DNA from: JAJKJG01 sp036389455
GTDB lineage: Bacteria > Pseudomonadota > Alphaproteobacteria > Rhizobiales > Beijerinckiaceae
Direction of reading: 5' to 3'
Length of the DNA stretch: 64,000 bases
NCBI GenBank assembly: GCA_036389455.1
Contig: DASVPW010000162.1
Location: forward strand, 34,596-98,595
This document shows positions 1-8,776 of this stretch, piece after piece. A program made the position numbers and the translations under genes. Under the pieces are notes generated by a model. It was given only the letters and a program-made list of their open reading frames with translations, had not been told where the DNA came from and did not search any database. Positions within the stretch are counted from its first letter, which is position 1. Each line of letters starts with the position of its first letter.

Positions 1-1221
1 AACATCCCGGAGCGGCAGTGGCGCATCCTCGTCGGCGGGGGCGTTTCCCCGGAACAATTCGAGGCGCTCCGCCGCGCCGCCCCGCCCCATGCCACGGTCG
101 AGCGGGCCCGGCCCGGCTTTCGCGCGCTCCTGGCGCACGCCGCCGTGTCGGTGAGCCAGGCCGGCTACAACACGGCGGTCGATCTCCTGCGCGCCCGCGT
201 CCCGGCCGTGCTGGTGCCGTTCGAGGCCGGCCGGGAGACCGAGCAGCGCCTGCGCGCCGAATCCTTTGCGAGGCTGGGCATCGCCCGGGTGCTGCCCGAG
301 GCCGATCTTTCGTCCGAAGCGCTCGCCGCTGAAGTCCGGGCGGCGCTGGAAGAGTCGCCCGACCCCAGGCCGGAGGTCGATCTCAAAGGAGCCGAGACGA
401 GCGTCGCCCTCGTCGAACGGCTGGCGCGGCCCGCCGCGCCGCCACGCCGCGCCGCAGGAGCGGCCTGCGACTGGTCGCCCCTCGACGACGCGCTCCGCCG
501 GGCCGCAGACGAGGGGGTGGCGATCCCGGTCTGGTGGCGGGACGACGATGCGGTCGCCCACACGCCGGCCCTCGACCGGCTGTTCGGGCTGTCGAAGGCC
601 TTCGGCGTCCCGGTCGCCCTCGCCGCCATCCCGGGCCGGATCGAGCCGTCGCTCGCTCAACGCCTCGCGGAGGAACCCGACGCCGCCGTCCTCGTGCACG
701 GCATGAGCCATGCCAACCATGCGCGCGCCGGCGAGAAGAAAGCCGAGTTCGGCCCCGGCAGGCCGGCCGCAACCCTCGCGGCCGAAGCCGCCGCCGCCCT
801 CGAGGCGGCGCGGGCGGCGCTCGGCGAAAAAAAGCTCGTGCCGGTTTTCGTGCCGCCCTGGAACCGGCTCGCGCCGGAGCTCGTCGCAAGGCTCCCGGCG
901 CTCGGCTACCGGGGACTGTCGACCTTCGGCCCCCGCCCCGCCCGCGAGCCCGCGCCGGGCCTCGTGCAGGTCAACACGCACGTCGATCCCATCGACTGGC
1001 GCGGCACGCGCGGGCTCCTCGCCCCCGAGGTCCTGGTACGCCAGCTCGCCGCCGCCGTATCGGTGTGCGTCGACGGTCGACATAATATGGAGCCGATCGG
1101 GCTCCTCACCCATCACCTCATTCACGACGAGCCGTTATGGGCCTATTGTGCGGCGCTGCTCGAACGATTGGCGCGACACCCGAACCTGCGCTATCCCTCC
1201 GTCGAGGACTTATTTCGATAG
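1..1221 (+). CDS. Glycosyltransferase / polysaccharide deacetylase-like fusion, 5' end missing
   Basis: The reading frame is open from base 1 to the TAG at 1219-1221, so the N-terminus lies outside the window. The first ~125 residues look like the C-terminal nucleotide-sugar half of a MurG-type (GT-B) glycosyltransferase: a GGG turn, then VSQAGYNTAVDLL and VPFEAGRETEQ, the usual acceptor/donor loop of that family. After a short Ala/Pro linker comes a second domain of about 230 residues with WWRDDDAV, an H-G-x-S-H-x-N-H stretch, VPPWNR and HLIHD near the end, resembling polysaccharide-deacetylase-like (NodB-fold) proteins. Family knowledge suggests a role in cell-surface polysaccharide synthesis; the substrate cannot be told. 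The domain order is seen directly; the function is inferred. Confidence 0.7.
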   Translation, partial: NIPERQWRILVGGGVSPEQFEALRRAAPPHATVERARPGFRALLAHAAVSVSQAGYNTAVDLLRARVPAVLVPFEAGRETEQRLRAESFARLGIARVLPEADLSSEALAAEVRAALEESPDPRPEVDLKGAETSVALVERLARPAAPPRRAAGAACDWSPLDDALRRAADEGVAIPVWWRDDDAVAHTPALDRLFGLSKAFGVPVALAAIPGRIEPSLAQRLAEEPDAAVLVHGMSHANHARAGEKKAEFGPGRPAATLAAEAAAALEAARAALGEKKLVPVFVPPWNRLAPELVARLPALGYRGLSTFGPRPAREPAPGLVQVNTHVDPIDWRGTRGLLAPEVLVRQLAAAVSVCVDGRHNMEPIGLLTHHLIHDEPLWAYCAALLERLARHPNLRYPSVEDLFR

Positions 1222-1298
1222 TCGAACTGCGCGCGTCGGCGGATTGTGACAAAGCTAGAAAAGACAAAGGCCAGGGACGTTCCATTGGAGAGCACTGC

Positions 1299-3173
1299 TT
1301 GAAGACGCCGCTCCTGTCGATCCGCGACCTCTCGATCGACTTCCAGACCGACGCCGGCGCCTTCCGGGCGGTGGACGGCCTGTCGTTCGACGTGCCGAAG
1401 GCGAAGACCATCGCGCTCGTCGGCGAGTCGGGCTCGGGCAAGTCGGTGACGGCGCAGGCGATCCTGCGCATCCTGCCGAAGGTCGCCCGGATCGGCGGCG
1501 GCGCGATCCTCTTCGACGACCCGGACGACCGCGAGCCGCCCCTCGACATCGCCGCTCTCGACCCCGAGGGCGAGACCATGCGCAACCTCCGCGGCGGGCG
1601 CATCGCGATGATCTTCCAGGAGCCGATGACCTCGCTCTCGCCCCTGCACACGGTCGGCGACCAGGTCTCGGAGGCGCTCCTCCTGCACGGCAACGTTTCG
1701 AAGGCCGAGGCGCTCGAGCGCGCCGTCGACGTCTTCGCCCGGGTCGGCTTCCCCGACCCGAAGCGGGCCCTCGTCACCTACCCGTTCGAGCTCTCCGGGG
1801 GCCTGCGCCAGCGCGCCATGATCGCGATGGCGCTGATCACGCGCCCCGCCCTCCTCATCGCCGACGAGCCGACGACGGCCCTCGACGTGACGACGCAGGC
1901 CCAGATCCTCGACCTCATGCGCGAATTGCAGGCCGAGACCCACATGTCGCTCCTCCTCATCACGCACGACCTCGGCGTCGTCGCCAACATGGCGGACGAG
2001 GTCGTCGTGATGTACCGCGGCCGGGTCATGGAGGCGGGCCCGCGCGAGGACCTCTTCCGGCGCGCCCAGCACCCCTACCTCAAGGCCCTGATGCGGGCGG
2101 TGCCGCGCTTCGCCATGGAGCCGGGCGAGCGGCTGACCCCCATCCGCGAGGTCAAGAGCGCGATCCTGGCGCGGCGCACCGAGGCCGCTGCGGCGCGCAC
2201 GGAGTCGAAGGCCCCCGTGCTCGCGGCCGAGAACCTGTGCAAGACCTTCACGCTCCGCGCCGGCTGGTTCAGCGGGCGCGTGCGCAAGATCCACGCCGTC
2301 AACGGCGTGAGCCTTTCGCTCCCGCGCGGGCGGACGCTCGGCCTCGTCGGCGAATCCGGCTGCGGCAAGACCACCGTGTCGAAGATGATCATGCGGGCGA
2401 TCCAGCCCGATTCCGGCACCGTCACCTTCGACGACGGCTCGGGGCCACGCGACGTGTTCGCGCTCGAAGGCGACGACCTCAAGGCCTACCGGCGCGCCGT
2501 GCAGTTCGTGTTCCAGGATCCGTTCTCGTCCTTGAACCCGCGCATGACGGTGTACGAGATCCTGACCGAGCCCCTGCGCATCCACGAGATCGGCTCCTCC
2601 GACGAGCGCTTCGAGCGGGCAAAGCAGCTCCTCGAGATGGTCGGCCTCGACCGGCGTTCCTTAAGGCGCTACCCGCATTCGTTCTCGGGCGGGCAGCGCC
2701 AGCGCCTCGGCATCGCCCGCGCGCTGGCGCTTGAGCCCCGCGTGCTCCTCTGCGACGAGCCGGTCTCGGCCCTCGACGTGTCGGTGCAGGCGCAGGTGCT
2801 GAACCTCCTGAAGGACCTCCAGGCGGCGCTCGGGCTGTCGTACCTGTTTGTCTCGCACAACCTCGCGGTGGTCGACTACATCGCCGACACCATCGCGGTG
2901 ATGTGCCGGGGCTACATCGTCGAGCAGGCGCCGAAGGCGACCCTGTTCCGCAACCCCGTGCACCCCTACACGCAGGCCCTCCTCGCCGCGGTGCCCGATC
3001 CCGACATCGACCGCCCGCTCGACTTCGCGAAGCTCAAGACCGACCGCTTCTCCGACCCGGCCCTGTGGCCCGCCCCCTTCCGCCTCGCCGAGGGCGAGTT
3101 CGGCGCGATGCGCGAGATCGAGAGCGGCCACAAGGTCCGCCTCACGAGCGAGCCCGCCAAGGAGGCCGCGTGA
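1299..3173 (+). CDS. Peptide-type ABC importer, fused double ATP-binding protein (DppD-DppF / YejF type)
   Basis: A 624-residue protein with two complete ABC ATPase domains. Domain 1 (about residues 1-285) has Walker A GESGSGKS, signature LSGGLRQR and Walker B LLIADEPTTALD; domain 2 (about 305-610) has GESGCGKT, FSGGQRQR and LLCDEPVSALD. Each ends with the oligopeptide-transporter C-terminal region (HPYLKALMRAVP, HPYTQALLAAVP). I chose the TTG at 1299 because it has GGAG eight bases upstream and begins the protein at LKTPLLSIRDLSIDF; an in-frame ATG at 1137 would add a non-conserved leader overlapping the previous gene. It powers import by the two permeases that follow. Its stop codon overlaps an ATG (TGATG) at 3173 belonging to the frame of the binding protein. 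Confidence 0.92.
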   Translation: MKTPLLSIRDLSIDFQTDAGAFRAVDGLSFDVPKAKTIALVGESGSGKSVTAQAILRILPKVARIGGGAILFDDPDDREPPLDIAALDPEGETMRNLRGGRIAMIFQEPMTSLSPLHTVGDQVSEALLLHGNVSKAEALERAVDVFARVGFPDPKRALVTYPFELSGGLRQRAMIAMALITRPALLIADEPTTALDVTTQAQILDLMRELQAETHMSLLLITHDLGVVANMADEVVVMYRGRVMEAGPREDLFRRAQHPYLKALMRAVPRFAMEPGERLTPIREVKSAILARRTEAAAARTESKAPVLAAENLCKTFTLRAGWFSGRVRKIHAVNGVSLSLPRGRTLGLVGESGCGKTTVSKMIMRAIQPDSGTVTFDDGSGPRDVFALEGDDLKAYRRAVQFVFQDPFSSLNPRMTVYEILTEPLRIHEIGSSDERFERAKQLLEMVGLDRRSLRRYPHSFSGGQRQRLGIARALALEPRVLLCDEPVSALDVSVQAQVLNLLKDLQAALGLSYLFVSHNLAVVDYIADTIAVMCRGYIVEQAPKATLFRNPVHPYTQALLAAVPDPDIDRPLDFAKLKTDRFSDPALWPAPFRLAEGEFGAMREIESGHKVRLTSEPAKEAA

Positions 3174-3196
3174 TGTTCTCCATGCAGGATCCCAAA

Positions 3197-3331
3197 CCTC
3201 CTCATGCTGAGGTGCTCGCGCGTAAGCGCGAGCCTCGAAGCACGCACCGACGGTGGGGCGCTGTGTCGGCGGGTGTGCGTCCTTCGAGGCTCGCTCCGCT
3301 CGCACCTCAGGATGAGGGCCTTGGGAGAATG
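3197..3331. repeat. Palindromic repeat, CCTCATGCTGAGGTGC family, copy 1
   Basis: Outer arms CCTCATGCTGAGGTGC and GCACCTCAGGATGAGG enclose a second pair (AGCCTCGAAGCACGCACC against GGGTGTGCGTCCTTCGAGGCT). A close relative is at 40917-41089. Both copies are followed by a stretch ending CTTGGGAGAATG; here that trailing sequence contains the start codon chosen for the binding-protein gene. The frame of that gene is open through the whole repeat. Confidence 0.85.
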
Positions 3332-5263
3332 GCCCGCAAGGGGCGAGGGATTCGGGCGGCGCTCGTCCTTGCGGCGGCGCTCTTCTCGGCGCCGGCCGTC
3401 GCCCAGACCTACGCGGAAACCCCGCTCTTCGCCGAGCGCGTCAAGAAGGGCGAGTTGCCCCCCGTCGCCGAGCGGCTGCCGAAGGAGGCGCTCGTCGTCG
3501 ACCTCGCCGCCAAGGGCCGCAGCCTCGGCAAGCCCGGCGGGGAAGTGACGTCGCTCGTCGCCCGGGCGCGGGACATCCGCTACATGTCGGTGCACTCTTA
3601 TGCCCGGCTCGTCGGCTATACCGAGAAGCTCGCGCTCGAGCCCGACGTCCTCAGGCAAGTCGATAACGAGAACGACACCGTCTTCACCTTCTATCTTCGC
3701 GACGGGCACCGCTGGTCCGACGGCAAGCCGTTCACGGCGGAGGACTTCCGCTACTACTGGGAGGACATCGCCAGCAACGTCGAGGTCTCGCCCGCCGGGC
3801 TCCCTGAATTCATGCTCGTCGACGGCAAGCCGCCGCGCTTCGAAGTCGTGGACGCGCGCACGGTGCGCTACGCCTGGGAGAAGCCGAACCCGCGCTTCCT
3901 GCCGAGCCTCGCCGGCCCCCGCGACCCGTTCCTCTACCGGCCCGCCCACTACCTCAAGCGCTTCCACGCCAAGTACGCCGACAAGGCAAAGCTCGAGGAC
4001 GCGGCCAAGAAGGCGAAGCTCAAGTCCTGGGCGGCGCTGCACAACCGCATGGACGACATGTTCGAGAACTCGAACCCGGAGCTTCCGACGCTCCAGGGCT
4101 GGCGGGTCACGAACGCGGCGCCGGCGACCCGCTTCGTCTTCGAGAAGAACCCCTTCTACCACCGGGTCGACACCGCCGGGCAGCAGCTTCCTTATGTCGA
4201 CCGGGTGATCTTCGACGTGGCGGCGGGCGGGCTCATGGCCGCGAAGGCCAACGCCGGCGAGGTCGACTTCCTGTTCCGCGGCCTTTCCATGGGCGACATC
4301 CCGATCCTCAAGGAGGGCGAGCGGGCGAAGGGCTACCGCACCCTCCTGTGGCTCTCGGCCCGCGGCAGCGAGCTTGCCCTCTACCCGAACCTCAACGCCG
4401 TCGATCCGGGCTGGCGGGCCTTGAACCGGGACGGGCGTTTCCGCCGCGCGCTGTCTCTCGGCATCGACCGCAAGACGCTGAACAACGCCCTCCTCTTCGG
4501 CCTCGGCCGCGAGGGCAACAACACCGTCATGGACGAGAGCCCGCTGTTCCGGCCCGAGCTGCGCACGACGAACGCGGCCTACGACCCGGGAGAGGCCTCG
4601 CGTCTCCTCGACGAGATCGGGCTGACGAAGCGCAACGGCGCCGGCATCCGTCTCCTGCCCGACGGGCGCGAGCTCGAGATCATCGTCGAGACCGACGGCG
4701 AGGGCGGGCTCATCGTCGACGGCCTGACGCTGATCTCCGAGTTCTGGCGCGAGATCGGCGTGAAGCTGTTCGTCAAGCCGCAGGACCGCACGATCCTGCG
4801 CAACCGCGCCTACTCGGGCCTCACCGTCATGGTGGCGGCGCAGGGCCTCGACCTCGCGGTGCCGACCGCCGACATGGCCCCGACCGAGCTCGCCCCGATG
4901 CAGCAGACCTTCTATTCCTGGCCGAAGTGGGGTCAGCACGCCGAGACCAAGGGCAAGACCGGCGAGAGCGTCGACGTCCCCGAGGCGCGCCGCCTGCTCG
5001 AGCTCTACGAGCGCTGGATGGCGACCGCCGACGATGCGGTCCACGCCGAGGTCTGGCGCGAGATGCTGAAGAACCACGCCGAGAACCAGTGGTCGATCGG
5101 CACGCTTGCCGGCGCTCTCCAGCCCATCGTCGTCCGCAGCGGGCTCATGAACGTGCCCAAGAAGGCCCTCTACAGCTGGGAGCCGACCTCGATGCTCGGC
5201 GTCTACCGCATCGACGAGTTCTACTGGGACAAGACGCAGGGCAAGGAGGCGGCGCTGCGATGA
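3329..5263 (+). CDS. Extracellular solute-binding protein of a peptide-type ABC importer (SBP_bac_5)
   Basis: A 644-residue protein that starts with basic residues, a hydrophobic stretch and a likely cleavage site (AAALFSAPAVAQ-TYAE), so it should be exported. The body has features of the oligopeptide-binding family: VFTFYLRDGHRWSDGKPFTAEDF near residue 110, VDFLFRGL, and RDGRFRRALSLGIDR. It would capture substrate for the adjacent permeases. The start is uncertain: ATG 3329 puts the signal peptide at the N-terminus but sits in repeat-derived sequence with the Shine-Dalgarno-like GGGAGA almost touching it; ATG 3173 overlaps the ATPase stop and would add 52 residues encoded by the repeat. The stop overlaps the next start as ATGA. 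The ligand is unknown. Confidence 0.88.
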   Translation: MARKGRGIRAALVLAAALFSAPAVAQTYAETPLFAERVKKGELPPVAERLPKEALVVDLAAKGRSLGKPGGEVTSLVARARDIRYMSVHSYARLVGYTEKLALEPDVLRQVDNENDTVFTFYLRDGHRWSDGKPFTAEDFRYYWEDIASNVEVSPAGLPEFMLVDGKPPRFEVVDARTVRYAWEKPNPRFLPSLAGPRDPFLYRPAHYLKRFHAKYADKAKLEDAAKKAKLKSWAALHNRMDDMFENSNPELPTLQGWRVTNAAPATRFVFEKNPFYHRVDTAGQQLPYVDRVIFDVAAGGLMAAKANAGEVDFLFRGLSMGDIPILKEGERAKGYRTLLWLSARGSELALYPNLNAVDPGWRALNRDGRFRRALSLGIDRKTLNNALLFGLGREGNNTVMDESPLFRPELRTTNAAYDPGEASRLLDEIGLTKRNGAGIRLLPDGRELEIIVETDGEGGLIVDGLTLISEFWREIGVKLFVKPQDRTILRNRAYSGLTVMVAAQGLDLAVPTADMAPTELAPMQQTFYSWPKWGQHAETKGKTGESVDVPEARRLLELYERWMATADDAVHAEVWREMLKNHAENQWSIGTLAGALQPIVVRSGLMNVPKKALYSWEPTSMLGVYRIDEFYWDKTQGKEAALR

Positions 5264-6279
5264 TCCGCTTCCTCCTCCGGCGCTTCCTGACGATGGCGGT
5301 GACGCTCGCCATCATCTCGGCGCTCGTGTTCTTCATCATCAAGCTGCCGCCGGGCGACTTCCTGACGAACCAGATCGCCGAGCTGCGCGCGCAAGGGGAG
5401 GCCGCGTCGGCCGCCAAGGCCGAGTTCCTGATCCGGCAGTACGGCCTCGACCGGCCGGTGTGGGAGCAGTACCTCGTCTGGATCGGGGTGTGGCCGAACC
5501 CGGACGGGCTCTTCAGCGGGCTCATCCAGGGCAACTGGGGCTGGTCGTTCGAGTACGACAAGCCGGTGAACGAGGTCGTCGGCGACGCCGTGTGGCTGAC
5601 GCTCCTCGTCAACCTCGTGGTCGTGATCTTCGTCCACCTGGTCTCGATCCCGATCGCCATCTACTCGGCGACGCGCCAGTACTCGCTCGGCGACTACGCC
5701 GCGACCTTCGTCGGCTACATCGGCCTTGCGACCCCGAGCTTCCTCCTCGCCCTCATCCTCCTGTTCTACTCGAACCGATGGTTCGGCATCTCGATCGGCG
5801 GGCTCTACGACCCGGCCTATGCCGGCCAGCCCTGGAGCTGGGGCAAGGTCCAGTCGCTCGCCTCGCACCTCGTCGTGCCGACGCTCGTCATCGGCCTCGG
5901 CGGCACCGCCGCCATGATCCGGCGCATGCGGGCGAACCTCCTGGACGAGCTCGGCAAGCAGTACTACGTCACCGCCAAGGCGAAGGGGCTCCCGGCCCGC
6001 AAGGCGCTGCTGAAGTACCCCTTCCGCATGTCGCTCAACCCCTTCATCGCCGACATCGGCAACCTCCTGCCGCACCTCGTGTCGGGCTCCGTCCTGGTCT
6101 CGCTGGTCCTGAGCCTGCCGACGGTCGGGCCGCTGCTCCTCGCGGCGCTGAAGAGCCAGGACCAGTTCCTGGCCGGCTTCATCCTCATGTTCGTCGCCGT
6201 GCTGACGGTGGTCGGGATGCTGATCTCGGACCTCCTCCTCGCCTGGCTCGACCCGCGCATCCGGATCGGGGGGCGCTAG
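5260..6279 (+). CDS. Peptide-type ABC importer permease (DppB/OppB family)
   Basis: A 339-residue inner-membrane protein with a first transmembrane helix right at the N-terminus (MIRFLLRRFLTMAVTLAIIS) followed by the periplasmic region typical of DppB. The BPD_transp_1 domain covers roughly residues 115-335, with the ATPase-contact loop near YVTAKAKGLPARKALLKYPFR and the family ending LAWLDPRIRIG. It overlaps the binding-protein stop by four bases (ATGA), which marks translational coupling in this four-gene operon. Confidence 0.92.
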   Translation: MIRFLLRRFLTMAVTLAIISALVFFIIKLPPGDFLTNQIAELRAQGEAASAAKAEFLIRQYGLDRPVWEQYLVWIGVWPNPDGLFSGLIQGNWGWSFEYDKPVNEVVGDAVWLTLLVNLVVVIFVHLVSIPIAIYSATRQYSLGDYAATFVGYIGLATPSFLLALILLFYSNRWFGISIGGLYDPAYAGQPWSWGKVQSLASHLVVPTLVIGLGGTAAMIRRMRANLLDELGKQYYVTAKAKGLPARKALLKYPFRMSLNPFIADIGNLLPHLVSGSVLVSLVLSLPTVGPLLLAALKSQDQFLAGFILMFVAVLTVVGMLISDLLLAWLDPRIRIGGR

Positions 6280-6282
6280 GCC

Positions 6283-7449
6283 GTGAACGTCGAAGCGATG
6301 GCCCGCCCGCGCCACTACGTCGACACGGAGCCGTTCGACCCCGGCCTCGCCGAGCCGACGGGCGCCGAGAGCGAGGCCTTCTACCGCGCCTCCTCGTGGC
6401 GGCTGATGTGGTGGAAGTTCCGCCGCCACAAGGTCGCCGTCGCCTCCGCGCTCCTGCTCCTCGCCTTCTATCTGATGGTGCCCTTCGTCGAGGTGATCGC
6501 GCCCTACAACCAGACGAAGCGCCACGGCGATTTCCTCTACGCGCCGCCGCAGCGGATCCATTTCCTGCACGAGGGCTCCCTCCGCGGCCCGTTCGTCTAT
6601 CCCTACAAGTTCACCTTCAACCTCGAGACCTTCAGGCGCGACTACGTCGTCGACCGGACGACCCCGCAGCCCGTGCGCTTCCTCTGCCGCGGCGACGCCT
6701 ACGATTTCTGGGGCGTGATCCACACGGACTGGCACCTGTTCTGTCCGCCGAAGGACGGGACCCTCTTCCTCGCCGGCACCGACCGGCTCGGGCGCGACCT
6801 CTTCTCGCGCATCGTCTACGGGGCCAGGATCTCGCTCACCATCGGGCTCGTCGGCATCGCGGTGTCGTTCACGCTGGGGCTCTTCTTCGGCGGGCTCGCC
6901 GGCTACATCGGCGGCTGGGTCGACCACGCGATCCAGCGCCTGATCGAGATCCTGCGCTCGCTGCCCGAGCTGCCCTTATGGCTCGCGCTCTCGGCGGCGC
7001 TGCCGCCGAACTGGAGCCCGATCCTCGTCTTCTTCGGCATCACCATCATCCTCGGCCTGCTCGACTGGCCGGGGCTCGCCCGCGCGGTGCGCTCGAAGCT
7101 GCTCGCGCTACGCGAGGAAGACTTCGTGCGGGCGGCCGAGCTCATGGGGGCCTCGAAGAAGCGCATCATCGCGCGCCATCTCATCCCGAACTTCATGAGC
7201 CACCTGATCGCCTCGGCGACCCTCTCGATCCCGTCGATGATCCTCGGCGAGACGGCGCTGTCGTTCCTGGGGCTGGGGCTTCGTCCGCCGGTGACGAGCT
7301 GGGGCGTGCTCCTCAACGAGGCCCAGAACCTCGCCGCCGTCCAGCTCCACCCGTGGCTCCTGTTCCCGATCCTGCCAGTGGTGCTCGTGGTCCTCGCCTT
7401 CAACTTCATGGGCGACGGGCTGAGGGACGCGGCCGACCCGTATCATTAG
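6283..7449 (+). CDS. Peptide-type ABC importer permease (DppC/OppC family)
   Basis: A 388-residue protein that forms the second half of the channel. A cytoplasmic N-terminus of about 45 residues (with WWKFRRHKVAVAS before the first helix) is followed by a large periplasmic insertion (about residues 65-160, ending DGTLFLAGTDRLGRDLFSRI) and the permease core with the ATPase-contact loop VRAAELMGASKKRIIARHLIPN. The GTG at 6283 lies three bases after the upstream stop; an ATG at 6298 is an alternative. It ends with the usual DGLRDAADP motif. Long insertions before the DRLGRD motif occur in YejE-like permeases, so the operon may be YejABEF-like, but this is inference. Confidence 0.92.
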   Translation: MNVEAMARPRHYVDTEPFDPGLAEPTGAESEAFYRASSWRLMWWKFRRHKVAVASALLLLAFYLMVPFVEVIAPYNQTKRHGDFLYAPPQRIHFLHEGSLRGPFVYPYKFTFNLETFRRDYVVDRTTPQPVRFLCRGDAYDFWGVIHTDWHLFCPPKDGTLFLAGTDRLGRDLFSRIVYGARISLTIGLVGIAVSFTLGLFFGGLAGYIGGWVDHAIQRLIEILRSLPELPLWLALSAALPPNWSPILVFFGITIILGLLDWPGLARAVRSKLLALREEDFVRAAELMGASKKRIIARHLIPNFMSHLIASATLSIPSMILGETALSFLGLGLRPPVTSWGVLLNEAQNLAAVQLHPWLLFPILPVVLVVLAFNFMGDGLRDAADPYH

Positions 7450-7521
7450 ACCGGCTGGAGATCGGCCAGGCACAGCACCGCGGCGCCCGCTCCCCGCCTG
7501 CGGGCGGCCTTGGCCGCGAAG

Positions 7522-7546
7522 CCCTCTCCCGCAAGCGGGAGAGGGG
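7522..7546. terminator. Hairpin between convergent genes, GCGGGAGAGG-type repeat
   Basis: CCCTCTCCCGC and GCGGGAGAGGG (11-bp arms, two-base loop) lie between the end of the importer operon and the convergent hydrolase gene. No T-run follows on either strand. The sequence matches one arm of the repeat family seen at 26515, 39967 and 59937, so it may be both a transcript-end structure and a repeat remnant. Confidence 0.55.
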
Positions 7547-7569
7547 AAGCACGCCGCGATCGCGCAGGC

Positions 7570-8559
7570 CTATAGCTCCATCTTCATCGCCTCCGGGAAG
7601 TACCGGAAGCCGTCTCCGCGCTTCGCGACGTGGCCGATGCCGGGCCAGGCGAAGTGGTAGGCGAGGACAGGCGTGCGCGATTCGGCGAGCATCGTGAGCA
7701 TCTTGACGCGGGTCTGCGCCGACTGCTTCGGGTCGGTGTCGTAGAGGAACTCGGTGAGGGGCTTCTCCAGGAGCAGCACCGGGTGGTGGGCGAGGTCGCC
7801 GATGTAGCAGAGCGATTGGCCCGCGGACGAGATCATGAACATGGTGTGCCCGACCGTGTGGCCGGGGGCGAGGATCGCCTGGATGCCGGGCAGGAACTCC
7901 TCGCCGTCCTTGATGAAGCGCATGCGGTCGCGGTTGGGAGGGAGGTTCTTGCGCGCCGTGTCGAGGAAGACCTTGAACTGCTGCGGAACCTTGGTCTCGT
8001 CGGTCCAGAAGTCGTAGTCGGCCTGGGTGATGTAGTACTGCGCGTTGGGGAAGTTCGGCTTTCCGTCGTCGGCCATGCAGCCGCCGCAGTGATCGATGTG
8101 GGCGTGGGACATCACGACCGCGTCGATGTCCTTCGGATCGATGCCGGCCTGCTTCAGCGTCGCGAGGAGCTTGCCGGTGGTCGGGCCGAAGACCTTGAGG
8201 CTGCCCATGCCGGTGTCGAACAGCACGAGCCGGTCGCCGGTGTTCACGACGAGCACGTTCTGCTCGAGCACGGCGTTCGTCGCGGGCAAGAAGTTCTCGT
8301 TGAGCTGCCGGTCCATCTCCTCCTTGGAGAGGCCCATGAAGTTGGCGTGGGGGTCGCCGAGCGGCAGGGTGCCGTCGGAGACGATCGTTGCCTCCGCATC
8401 GCCGAGCTTGAAGCGGTAGAAGTAGGGCGCCTGCGTGTTGAGCTTCGGGGCCTTGGCGGCCGCAGGCCCCAAGGTCGCCCCGAGAACGGCGGCGCCCGAC
8501 GCCGCGGCGCCCCCGGCCATGAGCTCGCGCCGGGACAAGGAGAAACCAGCCTTCGACAT
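7570..8559 (-). CDS. Tat-exported metallo-beta-lactamase-fold hydrolase
   Basis: A 329-residue protein. The N-terminus has a twin-arginine signal (SRRELMAGG followed by an Ala-rich core), so it should be exported folded. The zinc-binding motif HAHIDHCGG (HxHxDH) lies near residue 150, with later metal-ligand regions around PGHTVGHT and the C-terminal AYHFAWPGIGHV. The domain layout resembles lactonase-like members of the superfamily (AHL lactonases, methyl-parathion-hydrolase-like proteins), but substrate cannot be told. ATG 8559 has GGGAGGA at good spacing. It is monocistronic and convergent with the importer operon. Confidence 0.85.
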   Translation of the reverse strand: MSKAGFSLSRRELMAGGAAASGAAVLGATLGPAAAKAPKLNTQAPYFYRFKLGDAEATIVSDGTLPLGDPHANFMGLSKEEMDRQLNENFLPATNAVLEQNVLVVNTGDRLVLFDTGMGSLKVFGPTTGKLLATLKQAGIDPKDIDAVVMSHAHIDHCGGCMADDGKPNFPNAQYYITQADYDFWTDETKVPQQFKVFLDTARKNLPPNRDRMRFIKDGEEFLPGIQAILAPGHTVGHTMFMISSAGQSLCYIGDLAHHPVLLLEKPLTEFLYDTDPKQSAQTRVKMLTMLAESRTPVLAYHFAWPGIGHVAKRGDGFRYFPEAMKMEL

Positions 8560-8776
8560 CGCTTCCTCCCATGACTGCTTCGTCGAGGACGCGAGTGTAG
8601 AGCGGGACGCCGCGAGGCGACAGTCGCCGATCCGGCGGCTCACCGGCATGTGACGGGCGGGCGGCCGGCGGCTCCGGGCCGGCGCTCGTGACCCGGAAGC
8701 GCCTCGCGGAGGCGCCGTCAGCGAGGTCCTCGGGCCGCGCTCCGCGCTCCGCCCGAGGTACCCGTAGGGATGCGGA

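Noticed and set aside
2903..3328. The longer reading of the binding protein starting inside the ATPase gene
   Set aside because: The segment upstream of 3173 overlaps the conserved ATPase end in another frame and has no family similarity.
8719..8762. A possible further repeat near CCTCGGGCCGCGCTCCGC / CCGCCCGAGG before the helicase stop
   Set aside because: It resembles the outer family at 43041 only over a short CCTCGGGC/GCCCGAGG core; too weak to call.
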